Of a stretch of DNA of 64,000 nt, positions 9,343 to 18,526 are shown in pieces. The stretch is taken from NCBI GenBank assembly GCA_028277945.1, contig JANQFH010000049.1:82440-146439 (forward strand), read 5' to 3'. Below the pieces are notes generated by a model. The model was not told where the DNA came from, searched no databases, and worked only from the letters and a program-made list of their open reading frames with translations. Each line of letters opens with the position of its first letter. Position 1 is the first letter of the stretch. This DNA is from Oligoflexia bacterium (GTDB lineage: Bacteria; Bdellovibrionota_G; JANQFH01). A program made the translations under genes and the position numbers.

Positions 9343-10695
9343 ATGTCTGATGTATATACGCCCGCAAATCATGAGAGCTCAAAGGCTCCGTTTGTCGCTG
9401 CTCTAAAGTCACTAGGTATCAAGACAGTGGGGCTGCCTACAGAAGGCATCACGCAGCAGATCAATATGTCGCGACTAGATCACCAAGAATACGACTATCT
9501 GATCATTGGTGCAGGCATTATCGGCTTGAGTGTCGCCAGAGAATTACACGTCAGAAAACCTCACGCTCGAGTCTGTATCATAGAGAAAGAAAAGCAGATT
9601 GCGGAACACGCCAGTGGTCGCAACAGTGGAGTGCTGCACGCTGGCTTTTACTATACGGCAAATACTCTAAAGGCACGCTTCACTCGTGACGGCAACAGGC
9701 GACTACGCAATTACTGTTATGAGCACGGCCTACGCATCAACCCTTGTGGCAAATTGGTCGTTGCCAGCAGCGCCAAGGATCTTGAAGTGCTTGAGGAGCT
9801 CAAACAGCGCGGTGATCGCAACCAAGTACCTCTGGAATGGGTTGAAGAGTCCGATCTCCATAAGATAGAACCTCGTGCCAAGACCTACGAACGGGCCCTC
9901 TTCTCACCCTCTACAGCCACGGTGGATCCAAGGGAGGTCTGTTGCAACCTATACGACGAGTTGCGCCAGGCAGGCGTTGCCGTGCATACCGGCGTCCAGT
10001 ACCTTGGCCAGGAGAAGCACCACCTCCGTACCAGCGCCGGCATAATCAGGGCTAATTCTCTTATCAACTGTGCTGGGCTGTATGCCGACCGCATTGCCAA
10101 GGAATATGGTTTTTGTAAGGATTTCATTATGTTGCCCTTTAAGGGGCAGTATTTGCAACACCGCGGTTCGCAGCCGCCCGTACGAACCAATATCTATCCG
10201 GTGCCAAATCTGGCCAACCCTTTTTTAGGGGTACATTTTACCGTAGCGGTTGATGGCTCAGTCAAAATAGGGCCGAGCGCCGTCCCAGCGCTCTGGCGCG
10301 AGCATTACTCCGGCTGGAACGCCTTCAGCTTAAGAGACCTCTGTGAGGTAGGCTTCCATGAGGCAAAACTATTCGCGCGCAATTCATCTGGTTTCAGAAC
10401 CATGGCTTGGTCCGAGGTTAAGAAGCTCAGACGCAAGTCCTTTACCCAACAGGCCGCAAAGTTGGTCAAAACTCTAGCCGATGATGATTTTGATACCTGG
10501 GGCAGACCTGGCATCCGAGCACAACTCTTGCAAAGACAAACCGGACAACTTATAGAGGATTTTATCTTGGAGGGAGATAGTCGCTCACTACACGTTCTCA
10601 ACGTGGTATCGCCTGCATTCACCTGCGCCTTCCCCATTGCAGAATACCTCGTCGATAGGCTTGAAGAAAATGGACAATCTAAAGCTTCGAGATAA
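9343..10695 (+). CDS. lhgO: FAD-dependent oxidoreductase, L-2-hydroxyglutarate oxidase-like
   Basis: The core is a DAO-type flavoprotein: dinucleotide motif DYLIIGAGIIGLSVA, then ASGRNSGVLHAGFYYTANTLKA, the LhgO/L2HGDH signature. The C terminus (VVSPAFTCAFPIAEYLVD) also fits. The family oxidises L-2-hydroxyglutarate or related 2-hydroxy acids at the inner membrane face. The ATG at 9343 gives a 41-residue extension before the FAD domain that family members lack; the ATG at 9466 (MSRLDHQEYDYLI) gives a normal N terminus, but neither start has a strong ribosome site. It lies divergent to the sugar operon and first in a three-gene plus-strand operon, so its substrate may be a sugar-derived hydroxy acid. 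Confidence 0.85.
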   Translation: MSDVYTPANHESSKAPFVAALKSLGIKTVGLPTEGITQQINMSRLDHQEYDYLIIGAGIIGLSVARELHVRKPHARVCIIEKEKQIAEHASGRNSGVLHAGFYYTANTLKARFTRDGNRRLRNYCYEHGLRINPCGKLVVASSAKDLEVLEELKQRGDRNQVPLEWVEESDLHKIEPRAKTYERALFSPSTATVDPREVCCNLYDELRQAGVAVHTGVQYLGQEKHHLRTSAGIIRANSLINCAGLYADRIAKEYGFCKDFIMLPFKGQYLQHRGSQPPVRTNIYPVPNLANPFLGVHFTVAVDGSVKIGPSAVPALWREHYSGWNAFSLRDLCEVGFHEAKLFARNSSGFRTMAWSEVKKLRRKSFTQQAAKLVKTLADDDFDTWGRPGIRAQLLQRQTGQLIEDFILEGDSRSLHVLNVVSPAFTCAFPIAEYLVDRLEENGQSKASR

Positions 10696-10704
10696 GATTA
10701 GGCA

Positions 10705-11673
10705 ATGCGCTACAGACTGGCAAGATATCTCCGTGTGGTGACGCCAAGAGTGATTTTAGATCCCGTCTTGAACGTAGCACGACTATTGCGCGCCATTATC
10801 TCAGCCCCTTCGAACAGTCTCGCTGAGCTCGGAAAACTGCACGAAATGTATCTTACCTTAGAAAAGACACGGCGCAATGTAGAAAGATTGATGAACAGAG
10901 AACAACCAACCCTCAACAAGCAAAAGGGTGGCCAGAGAACCAGACTACTACATCAAGAGGCGTCGATTTACTCGCAAAATGGCGAAGATGGACTGCTTAG
11001 CTACATATTCTCTATAACTGGCGTAGCTCATGGTACACTCATCGAATTTGGCGCTGGGGGCTATTCATCCAATACGGCTAACCTCATCCTCAATCACGGC
11101 TGGAAAGGATTGTTGATAGACGGTGGCAACTTAACTTTTACCGGACCTAATGCCGCTCTCGCGCGAATTCCCAATACTGATGGTATCAAGTGTATTCAGC
11201 AGTGGCTGACTCCAGACAACATCAACGACATTTTTCAAAAAAATGGAATGACCGGAGAGATAGACCTGCTTTCTATCGACATCGATGGAAACGACTATTG
11301 GGTGTGGAAAGCTATTAAGACAGTCAACCCGCGGGTTGTTGTCTGCGAATACAATGCATCATTTGGCAGTGAGGAAAGTGTCACCATAGAGTTCGATGCT
11401 AAATTTGACCGATACCGTTTTCATCCGCAGGGCTGGTATTATGGAGCCTCTCTCACCGCTTTAGCAAGATTAGCGAACGAAAAGGGTTATATTCTCGTTG
11501 GCTGTGAGTCCTCGGGTGTAAATGCCTTTTTTATTCGCAAAGATCTCGAATCTGATGACCTGAGAGAGGTCACCCCCCAAGAAGCCTTCTTTCCGGACTC
11601 TCGCCGATCTAAAATAATGCCGCCTAGTGAACAGTTAAAACAGGTTATGCAGTACCCCATACAAAAAGTCTGA
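10705..11673 (+). CDS. FkbM-like SAM-dependent methyltransferase-type protein
   Basis: This 322-residue cytoplasmic protein has the features of FkbM-related proteins in glycan clusters. YSQNGEDG precedes LIEFGAGGYSSNTANLILNHGW (a glycine-rich SAM-site loop), GLLIDGG, and LLSIDIDGNDYWVWKAI, where an acidic DxDGND replaces the usual motif. CEYNASFG follows. The role would be O-methylation of a glycan residue, although many members of this branch are uncharacterised. It follows the flavoprotein by nine bases and precedes the flippase by 18, so the three are one operon. Confidence 0.75.
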   Translation: MRYRLARYLRVVTPRVILDPVLNVARLLRAIISAPSNSLAELGKLHEMYLTLEKTRRNVERLMNREQPTLNKQKGGQRTRLLHQEASIYSQNGEDGLLSYIFSITGVAHGTLIEFGAGGYSSNTANLILNHGWKGLLIDGGNLTFTGPNAALARIPNTDGIKCIQQWLTPDNINDIFQKNGMTGEIDLLSIDIDGNDYWVWKAIKTVNPRVVVCEYNASFGSEESVTIEFDAKFDRYRFHPQGWYYGASLTALARLANEKGYILVGCESSGVNAFFIRKDLESDDLREVTPQEAFFPDSRRSKIMPPSEQLKQVMQYPIQKV

Positions 11674-11691
11674 TTTACTACACAGCCCTAA

Positions 11692-13203
11692 ATGTCGCAA
11701 AAAAGACTAATCGTTAGAAACACCCTCTTCAACGCTGGAGCGACGGTAACGAACGCTATTATCTCTCTGGCGTTACTTCCCTTTATGATTCTTAAATTGG
11801 GAGTGGTTGAATTTGGATTAGTTGGAATTAGTACTGTTTTTGCCTTTGGCGGTCTTATCAGTCTGCTGGAGCCCGGTTTACAGATTTCGGTCACCAAACA
11901 TGTGGCCCAGTATGCCAGCAAAAAGGACTTTGAGAGCGTAAGTAAACTGATCAATACGGCCTTTTTTATTCTGCTAACTATTGGATTCTTGGCTTCCTTA
12001 GTAGGCTTGGGACTGACAACCGTTCTTAGCAAAAAAGTATTTCCAGTTCCTGTAGAACATCAGGAGGCGTTTGGCATCGCTCTTTATGCTCTCTTTACCG
12101 CATACATTCTCCAGTTTCCTGGTCTCTGTTTTACTGCAGCGCTAGAAGGGTTGCAGCGATTTGAGATTGTCAAGGGAGTCATTGCGGGCAGCGATATCCT
12201 AAGAGCGCTATTGATAGTTGTCTATCTCTCACTTGGATTTGGTTTTCTGTCGATCGTTATCATTACTCTTGCAATGCAGCTGTTGCAGATAGTTGTCTTT
12301 TGTATCTTTAGTTTCAGGTTACTACCCCATTTCGGACTGCGAATACTAGAGTGCTCTAAAGAGATGGCGCAGAATCTATGGGCTGTGTCAAAGTTTGCAT
12401 ACCTAAATAAGATCTCGAGCACCCTCTACACTCACATTGATCGTGCTGTGATTGGTCTGTTTGGTGGCCCGACGATGATGACCTTCTACGAAGGATTGAT
12501 TCGACTGCCACGCTTTATCAAGACCTTTATGGGGTTTGGCCAGGCAGCCCTGGTACCAGCTGCGAGCAGCTTGCAGACTAGCAACGATTGGCAGCGACTA
12601 AATCATTTATACACAACTGGATTTCGCTTTAATTTTGTCTTCTCACTACCGATCATTAGCGCCGCCATTTACTTTGCCAAACCGTTTTTCGTACAGTGGC
12701 TAGGCCCGGAGTTTGCCAGGCTAACACCAATGCTACAGGCGCTCATGGTATGGAACCTGCTGCTGTTATTCAATTTTGGTGTCAGCATTCTGTACGGCAC
12801 GAATCGCAAGCTAAGAGAGGCGGCGATCCTCTCTTGGACATCCACGATCATTCGCGCAGCTCTGGCGATGGTGTTGATTCCGCGATTTGGGCTCTGGGGG
12901 TTTGTTGCCGGCGCCATAGGATCTCATCTTGTCGTGCCCATATTTTTAAGGATGGTCTTTCGAGAGTTTTCGGTGGCAACGATCCCATTCTTTAGAGACG
13001 TAGCGCTAACGCTCTTTACGGGCCTAGTTCTCTACATTATTTTTTACTTCATGGCAGGATATATGCAGATCAACAGCATGTTCGGTTTGCTCGCCTATGG
13101 ATCCCTCTGGTGTACTATCTATTGGGCACTGTTGTACCTAGTTGTACTAAAAAAACGCGATAGGGATGTAGTACGTGAACTGTTCACCCGCTGGACTGTC
13201 TAA
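11692..13203 (+). CDS. Wzx-type polysaccharide flippase (MOP superfamily)
   Basis: This 503-residue integral membrane protein has about 12 to 14 predicted hydrophobic segments spread along its length and no large soluble domain. The N-terminal pattern NTLFNAGATVTNAIISLALLPFMI and the repeated helices with charged loops match oligosaccharide flippases, which move lipid-linked oligosaccharides across the inner membrane. Its place at the end of the sugar-biosynthesis block supports this. No Wzy polymerase or glycosyltransferase is present in this part of the window, so the rest of the cluster presumably lies to the left of position 1. Confidence 0.88.
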   Translation: MSQKRLIVRNTLFNAGATVTNAIISLALLPFMILKLGVVEFGLVGISTVFAFGGLISLLEPGLQISVTKHVAQYASKKDFESVSKLINTAFFILLTIGFLASLVGLGLTTVLSKKVFPVPVEHQEAFGIALYALFTAYILQFPGLCFTAALEGLQRFEIVKGVIAGSDILRALLIVVYLSLGFGFLSIVIITLAMQLLQIVVFCIFSFRLLPHFGLRILECSKEMAQNLWAVSKFAYLNKISSTLYTHIDRAVIGLFGGPTMMTFYEGLIRLPRFIKTFMGFGQAALVPAASSLQTSNDWQRLNHLYTTGFRFNFVFSLPIISAAIYFAKPFFVQWLGPEFARLTPMLQALMVWNLLLLFNFGVSILYGTNRKLREAAILSWTSTIIRAALAMVLIPRFGLWGFVAGAIGSHLVVPIFLRMVFREFSVATIPFFRDVALTLFTGLVLYIIFYFMAGYMQINSMFGLLAYGSLWCTIYWALLYLVVLKKRDRDVVRELFTRWTV

Positions 13204-13282
13204 GAGGAAGAGCCGATTTTTGCCCCTATAGACAGCTATTTATACAGTGCGCTAGAAAGTAGCGATAACATTCCTACTATGG

Positions 13283-13288
13283 TATAAT
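13283..13288 (+). promoter_or_regulatory. Extended -10 promoter element for the LamG gene
   Basis: TATAAT is preceded by TGG, giving the extended -10 form TGnTATAAT. No good -35 box is seen 16 to 18 bases upstream, which is normal for extended -10 promoters. It would start transcription about 95 bases before the LamG gene. The remaining leader (13300-13385) is rich in C and G and contains no structure I can name. Confidence 0.5.
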
Positions 13289-13389
13289 TATTAATAGGTT
13301 ACGTGGATCGAGCTGAGGCCTCCGCGCAACCCAAAGCCGCCATTTCCCCGCCATAAGTAGTCTGCATCTTAGAGAAACTGGGTCGATCT

Positions 13390-16248
13390 ATGGCTAGAGT
13401 ACGCAGATTTTGCCGCATGGGTTTGGTTGTTGTGAGCCTATCGTTGTTCACGACAGTCTCAACTGAGGTTCACGCCCTAACCGCAATCCATCCAAGCCAG
13501 GGCAACTACCAAGGCTTTATGCGTGGCTGGTTTCGTTTTCACACTGGCTCGGGCAGCAGTGCTGAAAACAGCGCCAACTATCATGTCTGTACGGATCCCG
13601 CCTACTCGCAGAGCAACTTCACGGAAGTCGATGGTACACTCGGCGGTGAGACCGGCACGCCAGCGTGGGTTGCCGGTAGCGCTACCGACATGCCAGGCCT
13701 TGATTTCACTAGCGCCAACAAGCACTACGTTAAATTACTGGATAATAGCACCAGCTGTACTACCGGTAACGACCCTTGGGACGCTGACATTGGTGTCGCC
13801 GATACGTTCGCTCTTCACGCTTGGGTAAAACCCGAGGTGACCTTAACCTGCGTCGGTACACCCGCTGGCACTAAATATACCATCGCCTCCAAATGGGATG
13901 ACTCGTCCCAGTGCTCTTACAAACTCTACCTCGAGGTTGTCGACAGCAACGGCGGCAGCTGCGATGCCGACAGTGACCTCAAGCTGGCAGCACGCGCCCT
14001 CTTTAACGACAGCGGCGGCACCTTCAGTTGCGGCTCTCCCTGTGAGGTTAGGCAACCCCAGTCAACCTTTGATCTCGACGACAACAACAACGGCTGGACC
14101 CACATCCAGCTGATGGTTAATCCGGAAAGTTCGAATGCCGATGCCTACATCATGGTTGATGGTAAACGCACTGAAACCAATGCAAACGGACGTAAGTGCG
14201 AAGATCTAACCGACATCCCAGAAAACGTGGGCCTGCAAAATAGTACTCAAGATCTTCTCATCGGTATCGATACCGTAGGAGGCAACGAGGCCTTTGAAGG
14301 CAAGATCGCCGAGGTCATGGTTGCTGTTGGAACTGATATCCCAATCGACGAGCACCAAAACCGTTTGTTTATGTACACCCATCTAAATGATGACATCGGT
14401 GCGACGGGTCTCTTTGGGGCGGATAGCTTTGTGCCGCAGTATTTTAAACGCAAGCCAACAGGTACACCGCCTACCTTTGACGCTGCGCAGGCGCGTTACG
14501 GCTCATCACTCAATCTTGACGGTACTGAGGACTACGCTGAGTCCATAACCGGCATCGCCAAAGACACTGGTGTTACCGCCGGTACGAAAAATTACGTGGT
14601 AGAGGCGTGGATACGGCCGGTGGATGCGGATGGCGGTGGTACCAAGGAACAGACGATTGTCTCTAGATGGCTCTACGATGACTCAGCCGGTTGTCCGGAT
14701 GATACCACAGAGAGCTCATTTCGGCTCTTTCTTGATACCAGTGGCAAACTCAACTTTGAACTGATGGCCGACGATACGACAAAGTTCTCCGTTACGGGAA
14801 CCACGGTTTTATCTGATAACAAGTGGTACCACGTAGCTGGGGTCGTTACCAACGCGGTTGTCGGATACTTAACAACTCAGAAAGTGTACGTTCATGTAAA
14901 CGGAGTTGAAGACACCGGTGGTTCACCCACCAGTAAACCCGGTGCAACAAACTTTGTCTACGAAGACGCGCCCATCTATCTGGGGGCAACTAGAGTTACG
15001 AGCCCTGGTACAACCTGCGCCTCGGGCACAGAGACGGATTTCTTTGAGGGTCATATTGATGAGGTGATGGTACAGGTGTACAGACAGTCTATCGCACGCC
15101 GGGAGTACTTTAACCCGGGTGTTGTGATCAACGAGGTGAACTTTCAAAAAACCAACGAGGAGGTGGAGCTCTATGTTTGGTCTGGAGTCAACGGTGCTAT
15201 TAATCTCCACAATAATGGCATTGCGCTCTGTTCATCGGCAACGAGCAAACAGATTATCTTTGATGATTCGTGCGGGGCACAGTGTAGCTCAAAGTCTGTT
15301 GACGCTGGCGACATCGTAACCGTGGTCTTCGACACCACCTCACCACCGGCTGATACCAGCTGTAGTGGCGCAGCAACCACCTGCACCTGGTACTCAGGCA
15401 ACTCGTCCGCGACAACCGATTTGGCCGCAGGAGACATTGTCGACGCCGGAGATGGCGTCTCTCTCTATGGCAACTTGATCTCTTCTCCGAGTGAAAGAAA
15501 ATTAAGGGCTGCGGTCATTGACAGTGTTGTCTGGGGTGGTGCCACAGGGTGCCAAATTAACAATGCCAATCAGGGAAGGGGGATTTGGCAGTGGGAGGAG
15601 AGTCTATCTACTGGGTTGATTACCGACTCAACCAAGTCTCTCTGTCTAAAAGAAGATGGCCGCAATGAAGATGGTGTCTTCAGCTGGACACAGTGTAATG
15701 ATTCCATTGGTTCGCTGAACAGCACGGCTTCAAGCGCTGTAGAGCTGCGCTATCTTGAAGCCACGCAAACCAGCGATGGTGTCCAAGTCGCCTGGGGCAC
15801 GGGTACTGAGATCGACACCTTAGGCTTTCATGTTGAGTGCGCTGACAGCAAAAGCGGTCCCTTCGTTCGTAAGACAAGCCAGATCATTTTGGCGAAGGGA
15901 GCCAGTGCCGACTACCTTTTCCATGACGAAAGTCCAGGCTCTTGCCAGTACTACCGTCTGGTCGAAATTGAGAATAGCAGCCTCGAGACGCCAACGGAAG
16001 CGGTTGCCGTTGCGACACCATCAACAGCCATTACAAGCCTTGATGCAGACGCTACGGTCGCTTCGGGTGATAGCCCCTCAACGGTTGGCTCCGAGAATGG
16101 AGCGGCTGATCTTTCACCTCAACCCACAGGATTGGGATGCGGCCACATTGTCACCTCAGAACCGTTGGCCAGCCTAGCCCTGATACTACTGTGCCTCCTC
16201 ACCCTCTTTCTCTCTACGCGCACCCACCTGATCGGCAGGGATCCTTAA
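13390..16248 (+). CDS. Secreted LamG/lamin-tail-like protein with C-terminal anchor tail
   Basis: This exported protein of 952 residues starts with a signal peptide (MARVRRFCRMGLVVVSLSLF, cleavage near VHA). Two concanavalin-like LamG domains follow (roughly 105-320 and 350-575; ALHAWVKPEV and VEAWIRPV, each ending FEGKIAEVMV or FEGHIDEVMV). Then come a lamin-tail-like domain (VVINEVNF, about 578-730) and a fibronectin-III-like segment (QVAWGTGTEIDTLGFHV). The C terminus is tripartite: LGCGHI, a hydrophobic stretch SLALILLCLLTLFLS, then RTH. Such a tail resembles sorting signals cut at a GC motif. Many cysteines suggest disulfides in the periplasm or outside. Ligand unknown. Confidence 0.85.
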   Translation: MARVRRFCRMGLVVVSLSLFTTVSTEVHALTAIHPSQGNYQGFMRGWFRFHTGSGSSAENSANYHVCTDPAYSQSNFTEVDGTLGGETGTPAWVAGSATDMPGLDFTSANKHYVKLLDNSTSCTTGNDPWDADIGVADTFALHAWVKPEVTLTCVGTPAGTKYTIASKWDDSSQCSYKLYLEVVDSNGGSCDADSDLKLAARALFNDSGGTFSCGSPCEVRQPQSTFDLDDNNNGWTHIQLMVNPESSNADAYIMVDGKRTETNANGRKCEDLTDIPENVGLQNSTQDLLIGIDTVGGNEAFEGKIAEVMVAVGTDIPIDEHQNRLFMYTHLNDDIGATGLFGADSFVPQYFKRKPTGTPPTFDAAQARYGSSLNLDGTEDYAESITGIAKDTGVTAGTKNYVVEAWIRPVDADGGGTKEQTIVSRWLYDDSAGCPDDTTESSFRLFLDTSGKLNFELMADDTTKFSVTGTTVLSDNKWYHVAGVVTNAVVGYLTTQKVYVHVNGVEDTGGSPTSKPGATNFVYEDAPIYLGATRVTSPGTTCASGTETDFFEGHIDEVMVQVYRQSIARREYFNPGVVINEVNFQKTNEEVELYVWSGVNGAINLHNNGIALCSSATSKQIIFDDSCGAQCSSKSVDAGDIVTVVFDTTSPPADTSCSGAATTCTWYSGNSSATTDLAAGDIVDAGDGVSLYGNLISSPSERKLRAAVIDSVVWGGATGCQINNANQGRGIWQWEESLSTGLITDSTKSLCLKEDGRNEDGVFSWTQCNDSIGSLNSTASSAVELRYLEATQTSDGVQVAWGTGTEIDTLGFHVECADSKSGPFVRKTSQIILAKGASADYLFHDESPGSCQYYRLVEIENSSLETPTEAVAVATPSTAITSLDADATVASGDSPSTVGSENGAADLSPQPTGLGCGHIVTSEPLASLALILLCLLTLFLSTRTHLIGRDP

Positions 16249-16284
16249 ATAAGGTATTCGATCACTTTTGCCCAGCAACTCGGC

Positions 16285-18126
16285 CTACAGCACTGTACAA
16301 CCCAAGATGGGATCACAGTCAATATTACAACTCGCTGCAGCCCCACCTTCGTCAAAAGTAGCACTACCCAACGGCGGCGCCAAACACTCCGGACACATCA
16401 TCGGCATCAATTCGCGACCATATCTAAGAAAACAGCCACTCATACAATCCCAAATCGGTTTATTGACACCATTTGGTGAAAGACAGTGCTGACAGTTCTG
16501 CGTATTGTTCTCAACAAAGTAACCTGTAGGTTTGGTTTTGCTCTCTAAACTCTTCCAGATATCGCGCACCATGCGGCCACTCTGGGTTTTACCACCTCCC
16601 TCTTCAAAACAGAGGGTGCTGCCATCTTCAGCACAGATCGGCCCACCATCCTTTTCATAGCCCCAGACGTAGCCAATTTCACGACTAACAACGATTTCAC
16701 TATCAATATCGTCAATAGCCTCAAAACTCTCATGCCATTTGGCAACTTCGGGCAGAGCATCATCGTGTGGAAAGCCAACCTCCAAGACGCGCAAATCAAT
16801 CTCTAGTTGCGCATCAGGACAGTAGGTGGTGTGGTAGGGACAGTGAAAGGTTGCTGAACCACTACGTGCAAAGAACCGTTTTGGGAAATCCACTTTATCA
16901 CGAAGCGCCCAATTAAGACCTACGGTTGAACCATAGCTGCAACCGCTGGCAAAATAGTGTCGTCCTGGATCACCAGGATCATCCAGCAAAATGCCCTCTA
17001 AAGGATGGCCCTGTTGTTGGTTCATGTCAAAGAGCCGGTTTTTTACCGCAACCAACTGCGAGATGACTCGCTCCTTTATCCAAGGATCGGTGGGGCTAAA
17101 CTTGCAGAAGGGATCGCCCGTGGCTACAACATAACCCGCATTGGCAAACGCCGTTACTTCTCCCTCGCCATCGTAATCGTTGTTACACTGGTTACCGCCA
17201 CTCAAATCTATGAGCAAGGGACAAGGATTTTGGCTGTTACATAGATTAGGATTCCACAGAGTTTTGAATCGCGCTGGCACCTCATAGTGTGGCCATCCTT
17301 CGGGAAACATGGTCAGCACATCCTCACGACAGCTGATTTTTGGATCATCACCACAGTAGGTAGGATTGCGATCAAACAGGGATCGACCTTGCGAGTCCGC
17401 GAACAAAATGATCTCATCGATATTACCTGCAAAGTCCTCTCCCAAAACCGGATAGTTGTTAGAAGCCGGCACGTTAGGCACCTTTTGGACAAACTCGCCC
17501 AAGAAATCGACCATCACAATCACCTGTTGTTTTCCTGGGAAGTACTTAACGTCGACGTGTTGATAGCTGGCACCGTGTAGCTTGATACCACTCCTGAAGT
17601 GCTGCATTGCACCGGCAGTAGAAACAGCAATCTCAATCTCCCCTTGGTTCAAGTGGATTCCAAAACTATTTTGAACCAGAAGAAGCCAACCACTTTCGCT
17701 AGAGCTGTCCGGTTTGACCCACGCCTGGAAGGCAAGACCCTTATTTGCCGAAAAACTAGAGAGGTGTATCTCAATTGCCTGCTTGGATGAGCCACCAGCA
17801 AACCGAGCGGCACGGCCATACTTACCTTCGCCAAGTGCCGTACGCCTGGCACCGTTGAGAAATTGCAACGTCGCTATACCTTCATGGTTATTGGGAAACT
17901 GAAAACAATCCTCAAAACCAGCGTGATCAGGCCCATCATCAAAGGTAGCCTCAACCGTTAGATTGCCCTCGGATTGCGGACCATTACTTGCAAAGGCGCT
18001 GCAGTTCGAACTACCAACACCCGCTCCGCTGCTGTCATCCTCATCGTCACCACTGCTACAGGCCATGGTGAGCGTGGCAAGCAAGACAACGCCTGCAAAG
18101 AAAAGCTGTCGCGCAAAGTAGTGCAT
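16285..18126 (-). CDS. Lipoprotein with LamG-like domain fused to an alpha/beta-hydrolase-like domain
   Basis: This 613-residue protein has a lipoprotein signal (LTMAC, cysteine 23) and an acidic-serine linker. A LamG-like lectin domain (about 80-250, AFQAWVKPDS and DEIILFADS) follows, then a hydrolase-like domain (about 280-560). The nucleophile elbow GCSYGS (about 395-399) fits GxSxG, preceded by LLIDLSGGNQC, which could supply an oxyanion loop. A serine esterase or depolymerising enzyme acting on a surface polymer is plausible but inferred. The C terminus contains a cysteine-rich tail (NCQHCLS, CMSGC, MMCPEC). It converges with the LamG gene, 36 bases apart, and shares its LamG theme. Confidence 0.8.
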   Translation of the reverse strand: MHYFARQLFFAGVVLLATLTMACSSGDDEDDSSGAGVGSSNCSAFASNGPQSEGNLTVEATFDDGPDHAGFEDCFQFPNNHEGIATLQFLNGARRTALGEGKYGRAARFAGGSSKQAIEIHLSSFSANKGLAFQAWVKPDSSSESGWLLLVQNSFGIHLNQGEIEIAVSTAGAMQHFRSGIKLHGASYQHVDVKYFPGKQQVIVMVDFLGEFVQKVPNVPASNNYPVLGEDFAGNIDEIILFADSQGRSLFDRNPTYCGDDPKISCREDVLTMFPEGWPHYEVPARFKTLWNPNLCNSQNPCPLLIDLSGGNQCNNDYDGEGEVTAFANAGYVVATGDPFCKFSPTDPWIKERVISQLVAVKNRLFDMNQQQGHPLEGILLDDPGDPGRHYFASGCSYGSTVGLNWALRDKVDFPKRFFARSGSATFHCPYHTTYCPDAQLEIDLRVLEVGFPHDDALPEVAKWHESFEAIDDIDSEIVVSREIGYVWGYEKDGGPICAEDGSTLCFEEGGGKTQSGRMVRDIWKSLESKTKPTGYFVENNTQNCQHCLSPNGVNKPIWDCMSGCFLRYGRELMPMMCPECLAPPLGSATFDEGGAAASCNIDCDPILGCTVL

Positions 18127-18289
18127 ACCCTAGCCTAAAATAATGCAAGATCAGTGCCCAGTATAGATAATTTTATGCTAATATTTCAATAAGTTAGAAG
18201 GTAATCGCATAACCTTAAGCATCAAAAGGAAACACAAGTTTCCAAAACGCAACTAATTTCAACCTCGCTGCGTAGGTCACACCGATGCT

Positions 18290-18485
18290 GAAGCTTTCTC
18301 TCCGGTCTCTCTCTATCATTCGAAGAATCCGATATCATTCTCGGCTTGCAAAAAGGCGCCGATGACTACGTTACCAATCCTTTCAGCACCTCAGAACTGA
18401 TCGCCAGAGTTAAGGCTGTTATGCGTAGAGCGCCAAATCGAGCCAGCAGCACGAGACCAAAACGGATTGCCATTCTTACCAAGTA
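18290..18485 (+). pseudogene. Response-regulator receiver-domain fragment
   Basis: One frame encodes [19 protein letters not shown], then [19 protein letters not shown] and a tail ending at TAA. This matches the second half of an OmpR/PhoB receiver domain. The phosphoacceptor aspartate region is missing upstream, where the frame meets a TGA at 18289. The highly conserved lysine of the TKPF motif has become asparagine, and no output domain follows. It is best explained as a decayed remnant. Confidence 0.7.
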
Positions 18486-18526
18486 AGTTCTGTATAAGAA
18501 CGCTGCAAGGTGATAGGAACTTAGCC

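Noticed and set aside
13300..13385. Possible cyclic-di-GMP-type riboswitch in the leader of the LamG gene (CAACCCAAAGCCGCC)
   Set aside because: It only loosely resembles the CGCAAAGCC element, and the two conserved stems and tetraloop-receptor parts cannot be found.
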